Positions 31,951 through 41,095 are shown, counted from the stretch's first letter. The stretch is DNA of 42,255 bases from Villigracilis sp900696595 (GCA_030263615.1 SZPH01000023.1:1-42255); one strand, 5' to 3'. Notes: a model not told the origin generated them from the letters alone. Translations and numbers: made by a program.

Positions 31951-32304
31951 ATGAATGAGTGGATATATGTCGCCCTTTTTATCATTGTGGGGTTGATCAT
32001 TCCCATCGGCGCAATTTTGGCTGGTTTTATTTTCGGTCCCAAGAAACCCAACCCTGTAAAACAATCCACCTACGAATGCGGCATCGAGCCGGTCGGCGAG
32101 GCGTGGATGCAGTTCAAGGCGCAGTATTACATCTTTGCGCTGGTCTTCCTCGTCTTCGATGTGGAGGCGGTTTTTCTGTTTCCCTGGGCGGTTAAACTTG
32201 GGCATCTCGGTCTGTACGCCGTGATCGAAGGAATTATTTTTGTGGCGATCCTTGTTGTGGGTTTGGTTTATACCTGGCGCAAGGGGATGCTGGAATGGGC
32301 GTAG
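31951..32304 (+). CDS. nuoA: NADH-quinone oxidoreductase subunit A
   Basis: 117 residues, three membrane helices. The conserved loop S-T-Y-E-C-G-I-E-P-V-G (~47-57) and the Q-Y-Y-I-F-A-L-V-F-L-V-F-D-V-E-A-V-F stretch identify NuoA. It sits at the junction between the quinone-binding hydrophilic subunits and the membrane arm of complex I. Start at the ATG after CTCGGAGAG. First gene of the nuo set, but the next gene is nuoH rather than nuoB. Confidence 0.96.
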   Translation: MNEWIYVALFIIVGLIIPIGAILAGFIFGPKKPNPVKQSTYECGIEPVGEAWMQFKAQYYIFALVFLVFDVEAVFLFPWAVKLGHLGLYAVIEGIIFVAILVVGLVYTWRKGMLEWA

Positions 32305-32321
32305 TCGCAATGAATTGAGAG

Positions 32322-32358
32322 AAGGCTGACGGGAGAAATCCTTTCAGCCTTTTCTTTG
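32322..32358 (+). terminator. Terminator-like hairpin after nuoA
   Basis: AAGGCTGA (32322-32329) pairs with TCAGCCTT (32344-32351), followed by TTCTTT. It may partly end transcription after nuoA. Confidence 0.5.
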
Positions 32359-32374
32359 CGTAAACAAGGAAATT

Positions 32375-32452
32375 CTCCCTCATCCCCCAGCTCTTCCCCC
32401 GAAGGGGGAAGGGAGTTCCCTCTCCCTTTGGGAGAGGGCTAGGGTGAGGGAC
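32375..32452. repeat. Compound hairpin repeat between nuoA and nuoH
   Basis: An outer pair (CCCTCA near 32378 with TGAGGG near 32444) encloses two hairpins, CTTCCCCC with GGGGGAAG and CCCTCTCCC with GGGAGAGGG. This closely resembles a dispersed palindromic repeat found in many bacterial genomes. The 159-bp gap between nuoA and nuoH holds only this repeat, the upstream hairpin and the AGGAG of nuoH. Confidence 0.8.
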
Positions 32453-32463
32453 AGGAGCGATGT

Positions 32464-33657
32464 ATGAATTTTTGGAATGACCCTTTGAAAGTCGCCGCGG
32501 ACTGGCTGGAGGGAATCTTTACCGGCTGGGGCATGGACGCCGTCGCCGCGCATGTGCTGACCGTTTTCCTCGGCGTGTTTCTGATGATCGTCATCCTGAT
32601 GGTCGTGGACGTTTTCCTCGTCTGGATCGAGCGCAAAGTGGTGGCGCGTTTTCAGGACCGGCTTGGTCCCAACCGCGTGGGCCCCTTCGGTTTGTTTCAC
32701 CCGTTCGCGGACATTGTCAAACTGATCATCAAGGAAGACACAACCCCCGGCGACGCAGACAAGCCGGTCTACAACATTGCGCCGATCCTTTCGATGATGT
32801 CGGTCTTGATTTTATGGGCGGTGGTTCCTCTTGCGCCGGTCATGCTTGGCACGGATTTAAACGTCGGCGTGCTGTTCATCATTGCGGCGGGAGCCATCGG
32901 CGCGCTTTCGATCATCATGGCGGGCTGGGGTTCGAATAATAAATTCGCGCTGATCGGCGGCTTTCGCCAGGTGGCGGTGATGATTTCATTCGAAATCCCG
33001 ATGCTGACCATGTTGATGATCCCCGTCGTCTTCGCGCAGTCCATGAATATGAACGCCATCATTCAGGGGCAGTCCGTGTGGTACGTTGTCCTCTCTCCGC
33101 TGGGCGCGTTGATCTTCCTGACCGCCGCCATCGCCGAGCTGGGGCGCGCGCCCTTCGACCTCGCGGAAGGCGAATCGGAACTGGTCTCCGGCTACAACAT
33201 TGAATATTCCGGCATGAAGTTCGGCATGTTTTACGCGGGCGAACTGCTCCACGCCTTCACCTTCGGCGGCTTTTGGGCGATTCTTTTCTTCGGCGGTTAT
33301 CGCTTCTTTGGGCTGGAGCAGGTCAGCCCGATCTTCGCCGTGTTGATTTTGCTGGTCAAAGCCCTGGTCGGCTACTGGGTCATCATGTGGGTTAAATACA
33401 CCATGATGCGCATTCGCATTGATCAGATGCTCTCCTTTAACTGGAAATTTCTCACGCCTTTGGCTTTTGCCCTTCTTCTGGTCACGGCTCTGATGAACGC
33501 GCTTCTTTCCTCCGCCCCGGTCTGGCTCTACGCCCTCGGCATGTTCCTCGCGAATATCGTCACCGCCTGGGTCGCGCTGGAGATCGCCCGTTCCGCGACG
33601 AAGCAGGAACGCGAAAGGGCGGAGGGACCGCAAAAAACAGCGGAGGCGCGTCACTAA
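32464..33657 (+). CDS. nuoH: NADH-quinone oxidoreductase subunit H
   Basis: 397 residues, about 60 more than typical NuoH; the extra length is at both ends, including an N-terminal amphipathic lead and a polar C-terminal tail (T-K-Q-E-R-E-R). Family motifs: R-K-V-V-A-R-F-Q-D-R-L-G-P-N-R-V-G-P (~58-75), A-D-I-V-K-L-I-I-K-E, and A-E-L-G-R-A-P-F-D-L-A-E-G-E-S-E-L-V-S-G, part of the quinone site and proton channel start. Eight membrane helices. AGGAG lies ~6 bp before the ATG. Confidence 0.96.
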   Translation: MNFWNDPLKVAADWLEGIFTGWGMDAVAAHVLTVFLGVFLMIVILMVVDVFLVWIERKVVARFQDRLGPNRVGPFGLFHPFADIVKLIIKEDTTPGDADKPVYNIAPILSMMSVLILWAVVPLAPVMLGTDLNVGVLFIIAAGAIGALSIIMAGWGSNNKFALIGGFRQVAVMISFEIPMLTMLMIPVVFAQSMNMNAIIQGQSVWYVVLSPLGALIFLTAAIAELGRAPFDLAEGESELVSGYNIEYSGMKFGMFYAGELLHAFTFGGFWAILFFGGYRFFGLEQVSPIFAVLILLVKALVGYWVIMWVKYTMMRIRIDQMLSFNWKFLTPLAFALLLVTALMNALLSSAPVWLYALGMFLANIVTAWVALEIARSATKQERERAEGPQKTAEARH

Positions 33658-33663
33658 TTACCG

Positions 33664-33696
33664 ATTGCCAATCTCCGACATTTCGAGATTGGCAAT
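33664..33696. repeat. Inverted repeat between nuoH and nuoJ
   Basis: ATTGCCAATCT (33664-33674) and AGATTGGCAAT (33686-33696). The nuoH TAA stop starts the same TAATTACC word as at 19570. More CCAATC/GATTGG words lie on either side, so the whole 61-bp gap is built from this word and its complement. No Shine-Dalgarno is left for nuoJ. Confidence 0.8.
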
Positions 33697-33718
33697 TGGA
33701 GATTGGTAATTGAAACTT

Positions 33719-34249
33719 ATGACAGCACAACAAATCATCTTCATTGTAGTTGCCGCGTTCACCCTCGTTTCGGCGTTGAGGGTGGCCACAGCCCGCAACA
33801 TTGTCCACGCCGCGTTTTGGCTGGTCGCCGCCCTGTTCGGCGTGGCGGCCGTCTACGCCCTGCTGAACGCGAACTTCATCGCCGTCGTTCAGGTGGTCGT
33901 GTATATCGGCGCGATCGCCATTCTCTTCATCTTCGCGGTCATGCTCACCCGCAGGGATATGCGCGACGCCAGTCCGCAGTTGAATCGCAACTGGCCGCTG
34001 GGCGCGATTGTGGCGGCTTTGACCGCCGCCGGGCTGATTGCCCTGCTTCGCGGCTGGGACGGTTTTACGCGGAGCGCCGCCGATCTTCCGGCGGATTTTG
34101 GCGCGACAAGCGTCAACCTGCTTGGCGAGGCGCTGGTCTCGCCGGAGGCGTACGTCCTGCCGTTCGAGGTCGCATCCGTGCTTTTGCTGGCGGCTTTGGT
34201 CGGCGCGGTTTTTGTGGCGTTCAATAAAAAATTGGGAGGCGGGAAATGA
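33719..34249 (+). CDS. nuoJ: NADH-quinone oxidoreductase subunit J
   Basis: 176 residues from the ATG at 33719 (a TTG three codons upstream is the only other nearby choice). Five hydrophobic helices; the motif F-I-A-V-V-Q-V-V-V-Y-I-G-A-I-A-I-L-F-I-F-A-V-M-L is the NuoJ hallmark, containing the pi-bulge helix TM3. Part of the antiporter-linking region of the membrane arm. Overlaps nuoK by 4 bp. Confidence 0.95.
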   Translation: MTAQQIIFIVVAAFTLVSALRVATARNIVHAAFWLVAALFGVAAVYALLNANFIAVVQVVVYIGAIAILFIFAVMLTRRDMRDASPQLNRNWPLGAIVAALTAAGLIALLRGWDGFTRSAADLPADFGATSVNLLGEALVSPEAYVLPFEVASVLLLAALVGAVFVAFNKKLGGGK

Positions 34250-34551
34250 TTCCTTTATCCTGGTATTTGATTTTTGCCGCGGTATTGTTTGGCATTGGAT
34301 TATTTACCGCGCTCTCGCGGCGTAACAGCGTCGCCATTTTGCTTGGCATCGAATTAATGCTCAACGCCGTGAACGTCAACCTGGTTTCGTTCTGGCGCTA
34401 CGGCGATGTGATGAACATGTCGGGGCAGGTGTTTTCCGTGATCGTCTTTGCCGTGACTGCCGCCGAAGTTTCGGTCGGGCTGGCGCTGGTCATCTCCGCC
34501 TACCGCCGCCGCAACACGGTGATCGCGAACGATTTGGATATGATGAAGTTT

Positions 34552-34554
<3 letters not shown>
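34246..34554 (+). CDS. nuoK: NADH-quinone oxidoreductase subunit K
   Basis: 102 residues, three helices, MrpC-like. G-I-E-L-M-L-N-A-V-N-V-N carries the conserved membrane Glu and the second helix signature. The start overlaps the nuoJ stop. The TAG stop opens the heptamer array that fills the gap to nuoL. Confidence 0.96.
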
Positions 34555-34797
<243 letters not shown>

Positions 34798-34810
34798 TCC
34801 TGGAGGTTTG

Positions 34811-36931
34811 ATGACGACTGAATTATTGATCTGGCTTATCCCGCTGCCCCCGGCGCTCGCTTTCTTCTTGATCGTGTTGTTCACGAATAAAAGCAAGACG
34901 GCGAGTCATACGCTGGCGGTGGGAGCGGCTTTCCTCTCGTGGCTGGGCGCGATGATCGTCTTCGTCCGCGCGCTGGGCGTGGAGCATCTCGCCGCACACC
35001 CGTTCAAGTCTGCCATTGACTGGCTGCCGACGGGCGAATCTTATTTGCGAATCGGCGTGTTAATTGACCCGCTCTCCGCCATTGTGCTTTTCTTCGTGGC
35101 GTGGTGCGTGTTGATGATCTTCGTTTACAGCGTCGGTTATCACAACTACGGGCAACCCGCTGGCGACCACGATCATGCCGGGCTTCCGCCTCACGGCGCG
35201 ACGGTTCACGGTCACGCCGCCCCGTCCGTCGAGCCGATGTATTCGCGCTTCTTCGCCTTCATCGGGCTGTTCGCCTTCGGCATGTTGACTCTCGTCGTCT
35301 CCGACAACGTGCTGACGATGTTCGTCGGCTGGGAGATCATGGGCTTGTGCTCCTACCTGCTGATCGGCTTCTGGTACGGAAAAGAATCCGCGCGCAACGC
35401 CGCCATCAAAGCCTTCATGACCACCCGCATCGGCGACGTGTTCATGCTGTTGGGGATCGCCTTCCTTTATAGCGTGACCGGATCGCTCTCCTTTGACAAA
35501 ATCTTCAGCGAGGAAGTGTTACACGCTCTCGCCTCCGTCCCGACGGGGATATTTGGTCTCTCCGCCGCGGGCTTGATCGGACTCTTGTTGTTTATCGGCA
35601 CAATCGGAAAGTCGGCGCAGTTCCCGCTTCACGTCTGGCTTCCCGACGCGATGGAGGGACCCACGCCCGTCAGCGCGATGATCCACGCGGCGACGATGGT
35701 CTCTGCGGGCGTGTACGCCGTCATCCGCATGTTCCCAATCCTCAGCCTCGACGAAAGGACAATGGGCTTCGTGGCGTTTATCGGCGCATTCACGGCGCTC
35801 TTCGCGGCGACGATTGCGGTGGCGCAGAACGACATCAAGCGCGTGCTGGCGTACTCGACCATCTCGCAACTCGGTTTTATGATCGCCGCGCTCGGCATTG
35901 GCGCATATGTCGCGGCGACGTTTCATCTCGTCACGCACGCCTTCTTCAAGGCGTTGCTCTTCCTCGGCTCCGGCTCGGTCATTCACGGCATGGAGCATGG
36001 CGTCCTGCACACGGGCAACCATAAAGTGGACCCGCAGGACATGTTCAACATGGGCGGCTTGCGGAAAAAAATGCCGAAGACTTTCTGGACCTTCCTTATC
36101 GGCGGCTTTGCCCTCTCCGGCTTCCCGCTGGTGACGGCCGGCTTCTGGTCGAAGGACGAGATCCTCGCCGATGCCTGGGCGCACGGACATGTCATTGTGT
36201 TTGCCACGCTCGCCTTCGCCGCCTTCCTGACCGCCTTCTACACCATGCGTCAGATCACGCTGACTTTCTTCGGCGAACCGCGCACGGAGGAAGCGAAGCA
36301 CGCGCATGAAACTCCCTGGACGATGACGACCCCGCTCATCATCCTCTCTGTCTTTGCCATCGGCTTCGGCTGGGTTGGGATGCCGCACTGGATCACCGGC
36401 GGGATCGTCCCCAACTGGTTCCATGAATTCACCGGCTCGATGCTCCACGAACATGCGGAAGAACTGGCGTTCAACATCGTCCCGCTGGCGACCTCTTTGC
36501 TCGTCGCGCTGGGCGGGCTGGCGGCCGGGTATTTCGTCTATCGCAACGTAAAATCGCCCGCCGAAGATAAACTGCAAATTCCCGTCCTCAAAAATAAATG
36601 GTACGTGGACGAACTCTACAACGTCGTCTTCATCAAGCCCGCCGTCTGGTTCTCGGAGGTTTTCGTCTCGCAATGGATGGACAAAGGCTTGATTGACGGA
36701 ATCCTCCACTTGTTTGGACCCGCCACGAGCGGAGTCGGAAGCGGAATCCGCAATTACTTCGACCTGCCCGTCATCAATCGCTTCTTCGGCGACGGCTCGG
36801 CGGATGCGACCTGGTGGTTCGGCAAAAATCTGCGCCCGATCCAGACCGGACGAATCCAGCAGTATCTCCTGCTCACAATCGTCATCCTGTTCATGGTCGG
36901 CGGACTGCTGTACTTCCTGTTGACGGCGTAG
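34811..36931 (+). CDS. nuoL: NADH-quinone oxidoreductase subunit L
   Basis: 706 residues, the distal antiporter-like subunit. Motifs: M-F-V-G-W-E-I-M-G-L-C-S-Y-L-L-I-G (helix 5 Glu), G-K-S-A-Q-F-P-L-H-V-W-L-P-D-A-M-E-G-P-T-P-V (helix 7 Lys and loop), H-A-A-T-M-V-S-A-G-V-Y, and a long C-terminal region with the lateral helix. An extra His-rich loop (~111-141, with G-D-H-D-H and V-H-G-H) is inserted between the helix ending V-G-Y-H and Y-S-R-F-F-A-F. Start after TGGAGG. Confidence 0.95.
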   Translation: MTTELLIWLIPLPPALAFFLIVLFTNKSKTASHTLAVGAAFLSWLGAMIVFVRALGVEHLAAHPFKSAIDWLPTGESYLRIGVLIDPLSAIVLFFVAWCVLMIFVYSVGYHNYGQPAGDHDHAGLPPHGATVHGHAAPSVEPMYSRFFAFIGLFAFGMLTLVVSDNVLTMFVGWEIMGLCSYLLIGFWYGKESARNAAIKAFMTTRIGDVFMLLGIAFLYSVTGSLSFDKIFSEEVLHALASVPTGIFGLSAAGLIGLLLFIGTIGKSAQFPLHVWLPDAMEGPTPVSAMIHAATMVSAGVYAVIRMFPILSLDERTMGFVAFIGAFTALFAATIAVAQNDIKRVLAYSTISQLGFMIAALGIGAYVAATFHLVTHAFFKALLFLGSGSVIHGMEHGVLHTGNHKVDPQDMFNMGGLRKKMPKTFWTFLIGGFALSGFPLVTAGFWSKDEILADAWAHGHVIVFATLAFAAFLTAFYTMRQITLTFFGEPRTEEAKHAHETPWTMTTPLIILSVFAIGFGWVGMPHWITGGIVPNWFHEFTGSMLHEHAEELAFNIVPLATSLLVALGGLAAGYFVYRNVKSPAEDKLQIPVLKNKWYVDELYNVVFIKPAVWFSEVFVSQWMDKGLIDGILHLFGPATSGVGSGIRNYFDLPVINRFFGDGSADATWWFGKNLRPIQTGRIQQYLLLTIVILFMVGGLLYFLLTA

Positions 36932-36939
36932 GAGCAAAC

Positions 36940-38460
36940 ATGGATTATCTCAACACACATCTCCTCAGCCTCATTCTCTTCACCCCGGCGCTTGCGGCGC
37001 TGGTCATGCTCTTCCTGCCGGACGACGCAAAACTCCAGCGCTGGTTTGCGTTTGCCGCAAGTTTGATTCCGTTTGCGCTGACGCTCGTCCTTTGGAATCG
37101 CTTCGACCCGAACGCGGCCGGCTTTCAATTTGAAGAACGATACGTCTGGTACGAAGCCATCCGCTCCTCGCTCCACCTCGGCGTGGACGGGATTTCGTTC
37201 TCGATGGTCTTGCTGACCACATTGCTGACTCCGCTTGCCATCCTCGCCTCGTTCAGCGTGACGGATCGCGTCAAGCCGTACATGATGCTCTTCCTGTTCC
37301 TCGAAACCGGGATGCTGGGCGTCTTCCTCGCGCTCGACTTGTTGATCTTCTTTGTGTTCTGGGAGATCGGTCTCGTGCCGATGTACTTCCTCATCAACCA
37401 GTGGGGGAGCGCGAACCGCAACTACGCCTCGCTCAAGTTCATGATCTACACCATGGGCGGCTCACTCGGCCTTTTGCTTGCGGTGCAGATGCTCGGCGTC
37501 CTTTTCGGGACATTTGATTTGGTTGCCCTTTACCAGAATTGGAACTCGCTCGGCGCGGACACAATCCTGCTGGGAATGCCGATTCACACCGTCAAGACCA
37601 TCGCGTTCTGGGCGTTTGCGATTGCGTTTGCTGTCAAAGTTCCCATCTGGCCCTTCCACACCTGGCTGCCCGACGCGCACACCGAAGCCCCAACCGCCGG
37701 TTCGATGATCCTGGCGGGCGTCCTGCTCAAACTTGGCGCGTACGGATTCATCCGCCTCGTGCTTCCGCTCTATCCGGTTGAAGCGAAGATATTCGCCGGT
37801 GCGTTGGCGTTCCTTGCTGTCGCGGCAATCGTCTTCGGCGCCTTCGGTTCGTTCGGTCAAACGGATTTCAAACGACTCGTCGCGTACTCCTCCGTCAACC
37901 ACATGGGGTTTGTCGTCCTCGGCATCGCCGCGGCTGGACTCGCTGTCGGGACGCCCGACGCCCACATCGCCATGAGCGGCGCGGTTTTGCAGATGTTCAA
38001 TCACGGTTTATCCGCGGCGGGCATGTTCTTCCTCGTCGGTGTGATCTATGAACGCACGCACACCCGCAACCTCGACGAATTCGGCGGCTTGTTCCCGCTC
38101 GTTCCGGTGTACGGCGGCATCCTGATCTTCACTTCGATGGCGTCGCTCGGACTGCCCGGACTCAACGGCTTCGTCTCCGAGTTCATGATTGTGCGCGGCT
38201 CCTACCAGCCGCTGACGCTCTACACTGCCATCTCCATGCTCGGCTTGCTCTTCACCGGCGCGTACATCCTGAAGGGAATCAAAAAAGTCCTGCATGGTCC
38301 CATGAACGAACACTGGGCGCATGGCGAACACAAACTGACCGAGATCAACCTGCGCGAAATCCTTGTCATGACTCCGCTTATGGCGTTGATGCTGTTCACC
38401 GGCCTCTGGCCCCGCTGGATTTTGGAGATCATCAACAAGGCAGTGACAGCGTTGTTTTAG
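36940..38460 (+). CDS. nuoM: NADH-quinone oxidoreductase subunit M
   Basis: 506 residues, antiporter-like subunit adjacent to NuoL. F-F-V-F-W-E-I-G-L-V-P-M-Y (helix 5 Glu), A-V-K-V-P-I-W-P-F-H-T-W-L-P-D-A-H-T-E-A-P-T-A-G (helix 7), and A-Y-S-S-V-N-H-M-G-F-V. Starts 8 bp after the nuoL stop with GGAGC in between. In most genomes nuoN follows; here a tandem array and then a transposase remnant follow. Confidence 0.96.
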   Translation: MDYLNTHLLSLILFTPALAALVMLFLPDDAKLQRWFAFAASLIPFALTLVLWNRFDPNAAGFQFEERYVWYEAIRSSLHLGVDGISFSMVLLTTLLTPLAILASFSVTDRVKPYMMLFLFLETGMLGVFLALDLLIFFVFWEIGLVPMYFLINQWGSANRNYASLKFMIYTMGGSLGLLLAVQMLGVLFGTFDLVALYQNWNSLGADTILLGMPIHTVKTIAFWAFAIAFAVKVPIWPFHTWLPDAHTEAPTAGSMILAGVLLKLGAYGFIRLVLPLYPVEAKIFAGALAFLAVAAIVFGAFGSFGQTDFKRLVAYSSVNHMGFVVLGIAAAGLAVGTPDAHIAMSGAVLQMFNHGLSAAGMFFLVGVIYERTHTRNLDEFGGLFPLVPVYGGILIFTSMASLGLPGLNGFVSEFMIVRGSYQPLTLYTAISMLGLLFTGAYILKGIKKVLHGPMNEHWAHGEHKLTEINLREILVMTPLMALMLFTGLWPRWILEIINKAVTALF

Positions 38461-38575
38461 AGAATAGAGAATAGAGAATAGAGAATAGAGATTAGAGTAC
38501 ATTGTTGCTCACTGTTCAACTACTCAACTACTCAACTACTCAACTACTCAACTACTCAACTACTCAACTACTCAT
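38458..38575. repeat. Heptamer (TAGAGAA) then octamer (CAACTACT) array
   Basis: It begins on the nuoM TAG stop with about five AGAATAG words, passes a ~25-bp unique piece, then about seven CAACTACT words. The latter are the complement of the word type seen at 16379. No gene follows in the same sense until 38828. Confidence 0.92.
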
Positions 38576-38618
38576 CCAATCTCCAATTACCGCCCGCCAC
38601 CCCTGATAGAGTGTTTTT

Positions 38619-38826
38619 TTAAAGCCACATAGCGGCCATTTTGAACATGCGTTGGATGCTGGCGATGTAGAAGACCATGCCCTCACTGGAGGAGACGGTG
38701 CGTTCATAGTCACGCGCAGACGATGGTAATGGCCCAGCCGCCCGAAGGTCCTCCACGACCCAGCGGTGCGGCAAGACTTTGAACCCTTTGATATCAGCGG
38801 AACGTTTGACAACCTCGAATAAACAG
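38619..38826 (-). pseudogene. IS5-type transposase C-terminal remnant with two frameshifts
   Basis: Reading from 38826 to the TAA at 38619, the frame gives V-V-K-R-S-A-D-I-K-G-F-K-V-L-P-H-R-W-V-V-E, then loses the pattern, then recovers with D-Y-E-R-T-V-S-S-S-E-G-M-V. The missing middle (T-F-G-R-L-G-H-Y-H-R-L-R-V) is present in another frame. Together they give the C-terminal DDE-region signature of IS5-family transposases (R-W-V-V-E-R-T-F-x-x-L, D-Y-E). Apparent deletions of two bases and one base explain the shifts. The 5' part of the transposase is missing; the remnant ends against the next gene. Confidence 0.8.
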
Positions 38827-38827
38827 C

Positions 38828-39469
38828 ATGAAAGTTCAAATTACTATCATCTTCCTAGCCGTCCTTTTGGCAGCTTGTACACCTTCTCAATCTATTCCTG
38901 TAGACGCGCAAAATACAGCCATGGTAGTAGTGCAGACTTATATCGCCCTCACCCAAACTGCTTTACCAACTCCTGTTGTGCTACCTACTGCAACTCCCCC
39001 AGCGACGTTAATACCTACTCTGCCCCCCCCTCCCATCATTACACCAGATGCAGTTCAAGTAGAGAGATGGCAGGAATACGAGGCCGCCCTGGCAAAAAGC
39101 ATTCTTCCAATGTTTGACTATATGGTGCTTTGTGAATGGGATATCTTAGGACGTTCTGAACAGGAGGTCTATGTATGGGCTGCCTGCCGTGCTCCCGGAG
39201 GCGACGACTCGCGCCCTGCAGTTATTCGTCTTGGGATAGATGGAGCGATTCAGGAAGTGGAAGTCCTTAAGCGTAGCGCCTCCTCCAATGTGGATGAGTT
39301 GTTTCCTAAGGAAGTACAAGAGAAGTTCAACTTTTACGTGCAGATGTATGGATTTGATGGAAGGCTAAGAGAGCTGTATGACCATCTTATCTATCGGGAG
39401 ACCCATCCAGAGACACCACCTTTGATAGTCTTATCATCCTACACCCCTATCCCTCCAACTAGTCCATGA
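38828..39469 (+). CDS. Lipoprotein, tandem paralogue 1
   Basis: 213 residues. Lipobox L-L-A-A-C with Cys at 17, then a Thr/Pro linker (T-A-L-P-T-P-V-V-L-P-T-A-T-P) and an A-V-Q-V-E-R-W-Q-E-Y-E helix. The globular part has C-E-W-D-I-L-G and V-Y-V-W-A-A-C, perhaps a disulfide pair, and ends in a Pro-rich tail. No family recognised. There is no Shine-Dalgarno before the ATG; the sequence directly upstream belongs to the transposase remnant, so the original promoter may have been lost. Base composition is visibly richer in A+T than in the nuo genes. Confidence 0.75.
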   Translation: MKVQITIIFLAVLLAACTPSQSIPVDAQNTAMVVVQTYIALTQTALPTPVVLPTATPPATLIPTLPPPPIITPDAVQVERWQEYEAALAKSILPMFDYMVLCEWDILGRSEQEVYVWAACRAPGGDDSRPAVIRLGIDGAIQEVEVLKRSASSNVDELFPKEVQEKFNFYVQMYGFDGRLRELYDHLIYRETHPETPPLIVLSSYTPIPPTSP

Positions 39470-39471
39470 CA

Positions 39472-40107
39472 ATGAAAAAGATCATGTTCATTGTGTTTTT
39501 AGCCCTGATGGTGGCAGCTTGCGCGCCCTTCCAATCTACTCCCGTAGACGCGCAAAATACTGCCATGGTAGCCGTGCAGACTTATATAGCCCTCACCAAA
39601 ACTGCTTTACCCACTCTTACTGTAATACCTACTGCAACTCCCGAAGCGACGTTAATACCTACACTGCCTCCCCTTCCCATCATTACACCAAATGCAGTTC
39701 AAGTAGAACAATGGAGGGAATATCAGAATGCCTTGGCAAAAAAGCTTGTATCTAAATTCCCAGTTGAAATAGTTTTGTGCGAGTGGGATATATTGGGAGA
39801 AACTGAAAAGGAACTATATGTCTGGGCAGTATGTGCTGCCCCTGGGTATGTGGCAAGTAAACCCGCCGTTATGTATTTCAAGACAGATGGATCCATTCAA
39901 GGTGTGGAAATCGCTGTATACGGCTCAACATGGGATTCTGATATTAGAAGGATGTTTCCTGAAGATGTGAGGGAAGTAATTAATTCTGGATTTTTTATTC
40001 AAAGATCGGTGGAATTAAAAAATCACATTGAGTGGAGGCGAATGCAATCAGAGGTGCCACCATTAATCATTCTTTCAGTAACACTTTCTGCAACACCAAC
40101 ACCATAG
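39472..40107 (+). CDS. Lipoprotein, tandem paralogue 2
   Basis: 211 residues from the ATG at 39472; an ATG two codons earlier overlaps the previous stop (ATGA) and is an alternative. Lipobox M-V-A-A-C. Near-identical to paralogue 1 through P-V-D-A-Q-N-T-A-M-V, the Thr/Pro linker and I-I-T-P-x-A-V-Q-V-E, with the same C-E-W-D-I-L-G and V-W-A-x-C. The C-terminal half has diverged. The pair arose by local duplication. Function unknown. Confidence 0.78.
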   Translation: MKKIMFIVFLALMVAACAPFQSTPVDAQNTAMVAVQTYIALTKTALPTLTVIPTATPEATLIPTLPPLPIITPNAVQVEQWREYQNALAKKLVSKFPVEIVLCEWDILGETEKELYVWAVCAAPGYVASKPAVMYFKTDGSIQGVEIAVYGSTWDSDIRRMFPEDVREVINSGFFIQRSVELKNHIEWRRMQSEVPPLIILSVTLSATPTP

Positions 40108-40134
40108 AGTGTTAGTAGCAGAGAGGAGATTTGC

Positions 40135-41095
40135 ATGAAGAAATCAAAGAGCTTCTTGATGACTGTAGTGATGGTTGCTATACTATTACTTATGTTTGGA
40201 AGTTTGGTAACTTCTGCCGAAGCAACAAAAACAGTAATTGTTAACTTTACTCCAACGCCAATGAGTACGCCAATAACCCCTACTGATCCTCCAGGAAGAA
40301 CTCCATCTGAGGATGAGCAGGAACAGCTAAAAAATGTTATTAAACAATACTTTGAAATTCGTTACCTGGCAAAAAGCACCTCGCAGCAAGAGGATTTCAA
40401 GCAGAATCGTTTTTATAATTTGATTATAGATATGAGCCAGACAAATATTCCGATGGAGGCAGAATTAGCCAAACTTGAGGTTGAGATAAGGCATGCAGAA
40501 TTAAATGAACTCTTATACACTGATTATAAATTTTTTTTTAGATTTCACCAACTTTGTTATTGATACCAATACCGAAATAGCCACTGTCTCATTAATTGAG
40601 GAAAATGAGGTGGTTTACGAACTTTCAAGACAACTCAATCCAGAAAAACCGATTGTTTCTCGACATGCTAATATAAAACACAAGATTATTTTACATAAGC
40701 AAAATGGCGAGTGGAAAATAATCTCAGATGACTATGATGATTACTTATGGAGGATGTTGCGACAAAGAGGGCTTTCTTCAACAGAAATGCTTCATACTAT
40801 TGAAACACTACCAATGGTAGAGACAAGTAACATTGAATCCGCACTTGCCTACCCTAGCGATTCGTCAAGTCATGTTTATGACCGAGATGGAGCTAGTAAC
40901 TATGCCATTAATCATGCTGGAAATCCCAATCCAAATTACTACAACTATGAGAATATTGGCGGAGACTGCACAAATTTTATCTCACAAGCTATTTATGAGG
41001 GAGGTGGTGCATCTATGTGGATGCCACCTGGCCCTTGCCGACCCCAACTGGGATGGCAAGCGGTTATTGCGCCTCAGTTCCCGGATGTAACATAA
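40135..41095 (+). pseudogene. Secreted protein with NTF2-like and Amidase_6 domains, frameshifted and truncated
   Basis: The first frame (from 40135, GAGGAG upstream) encodes a signal peptide, a Thr/Pro linker and a helical/NTF2-like start, and stops at 40563 after a run of nine T at 40531-40539. With eight T the frame joins F-F-L-D-F-T-N-F-V-I-D and continues to 41095. The continuation ends with Y-D-R-D-G-A-S-N-Y-A and G-G-D-C-T-N-F-I-S-Q-A, the putative amidase (Amidase_6) signature with its Cys. The domain stops soon after, before the expected His-containing half, so the C-terminus is also lost. The T-run shift may be real decay, phase variation or an assembly error. The gap 41096-41223 holds no recognisable gene. 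Confidence 0.7.

Noticed and set aside
35519..36937. 472-codon minus-strand frame opposite nuoL
   Set aside because: Highly charged, no recognisable domain, fully inside a conserved nuoL.
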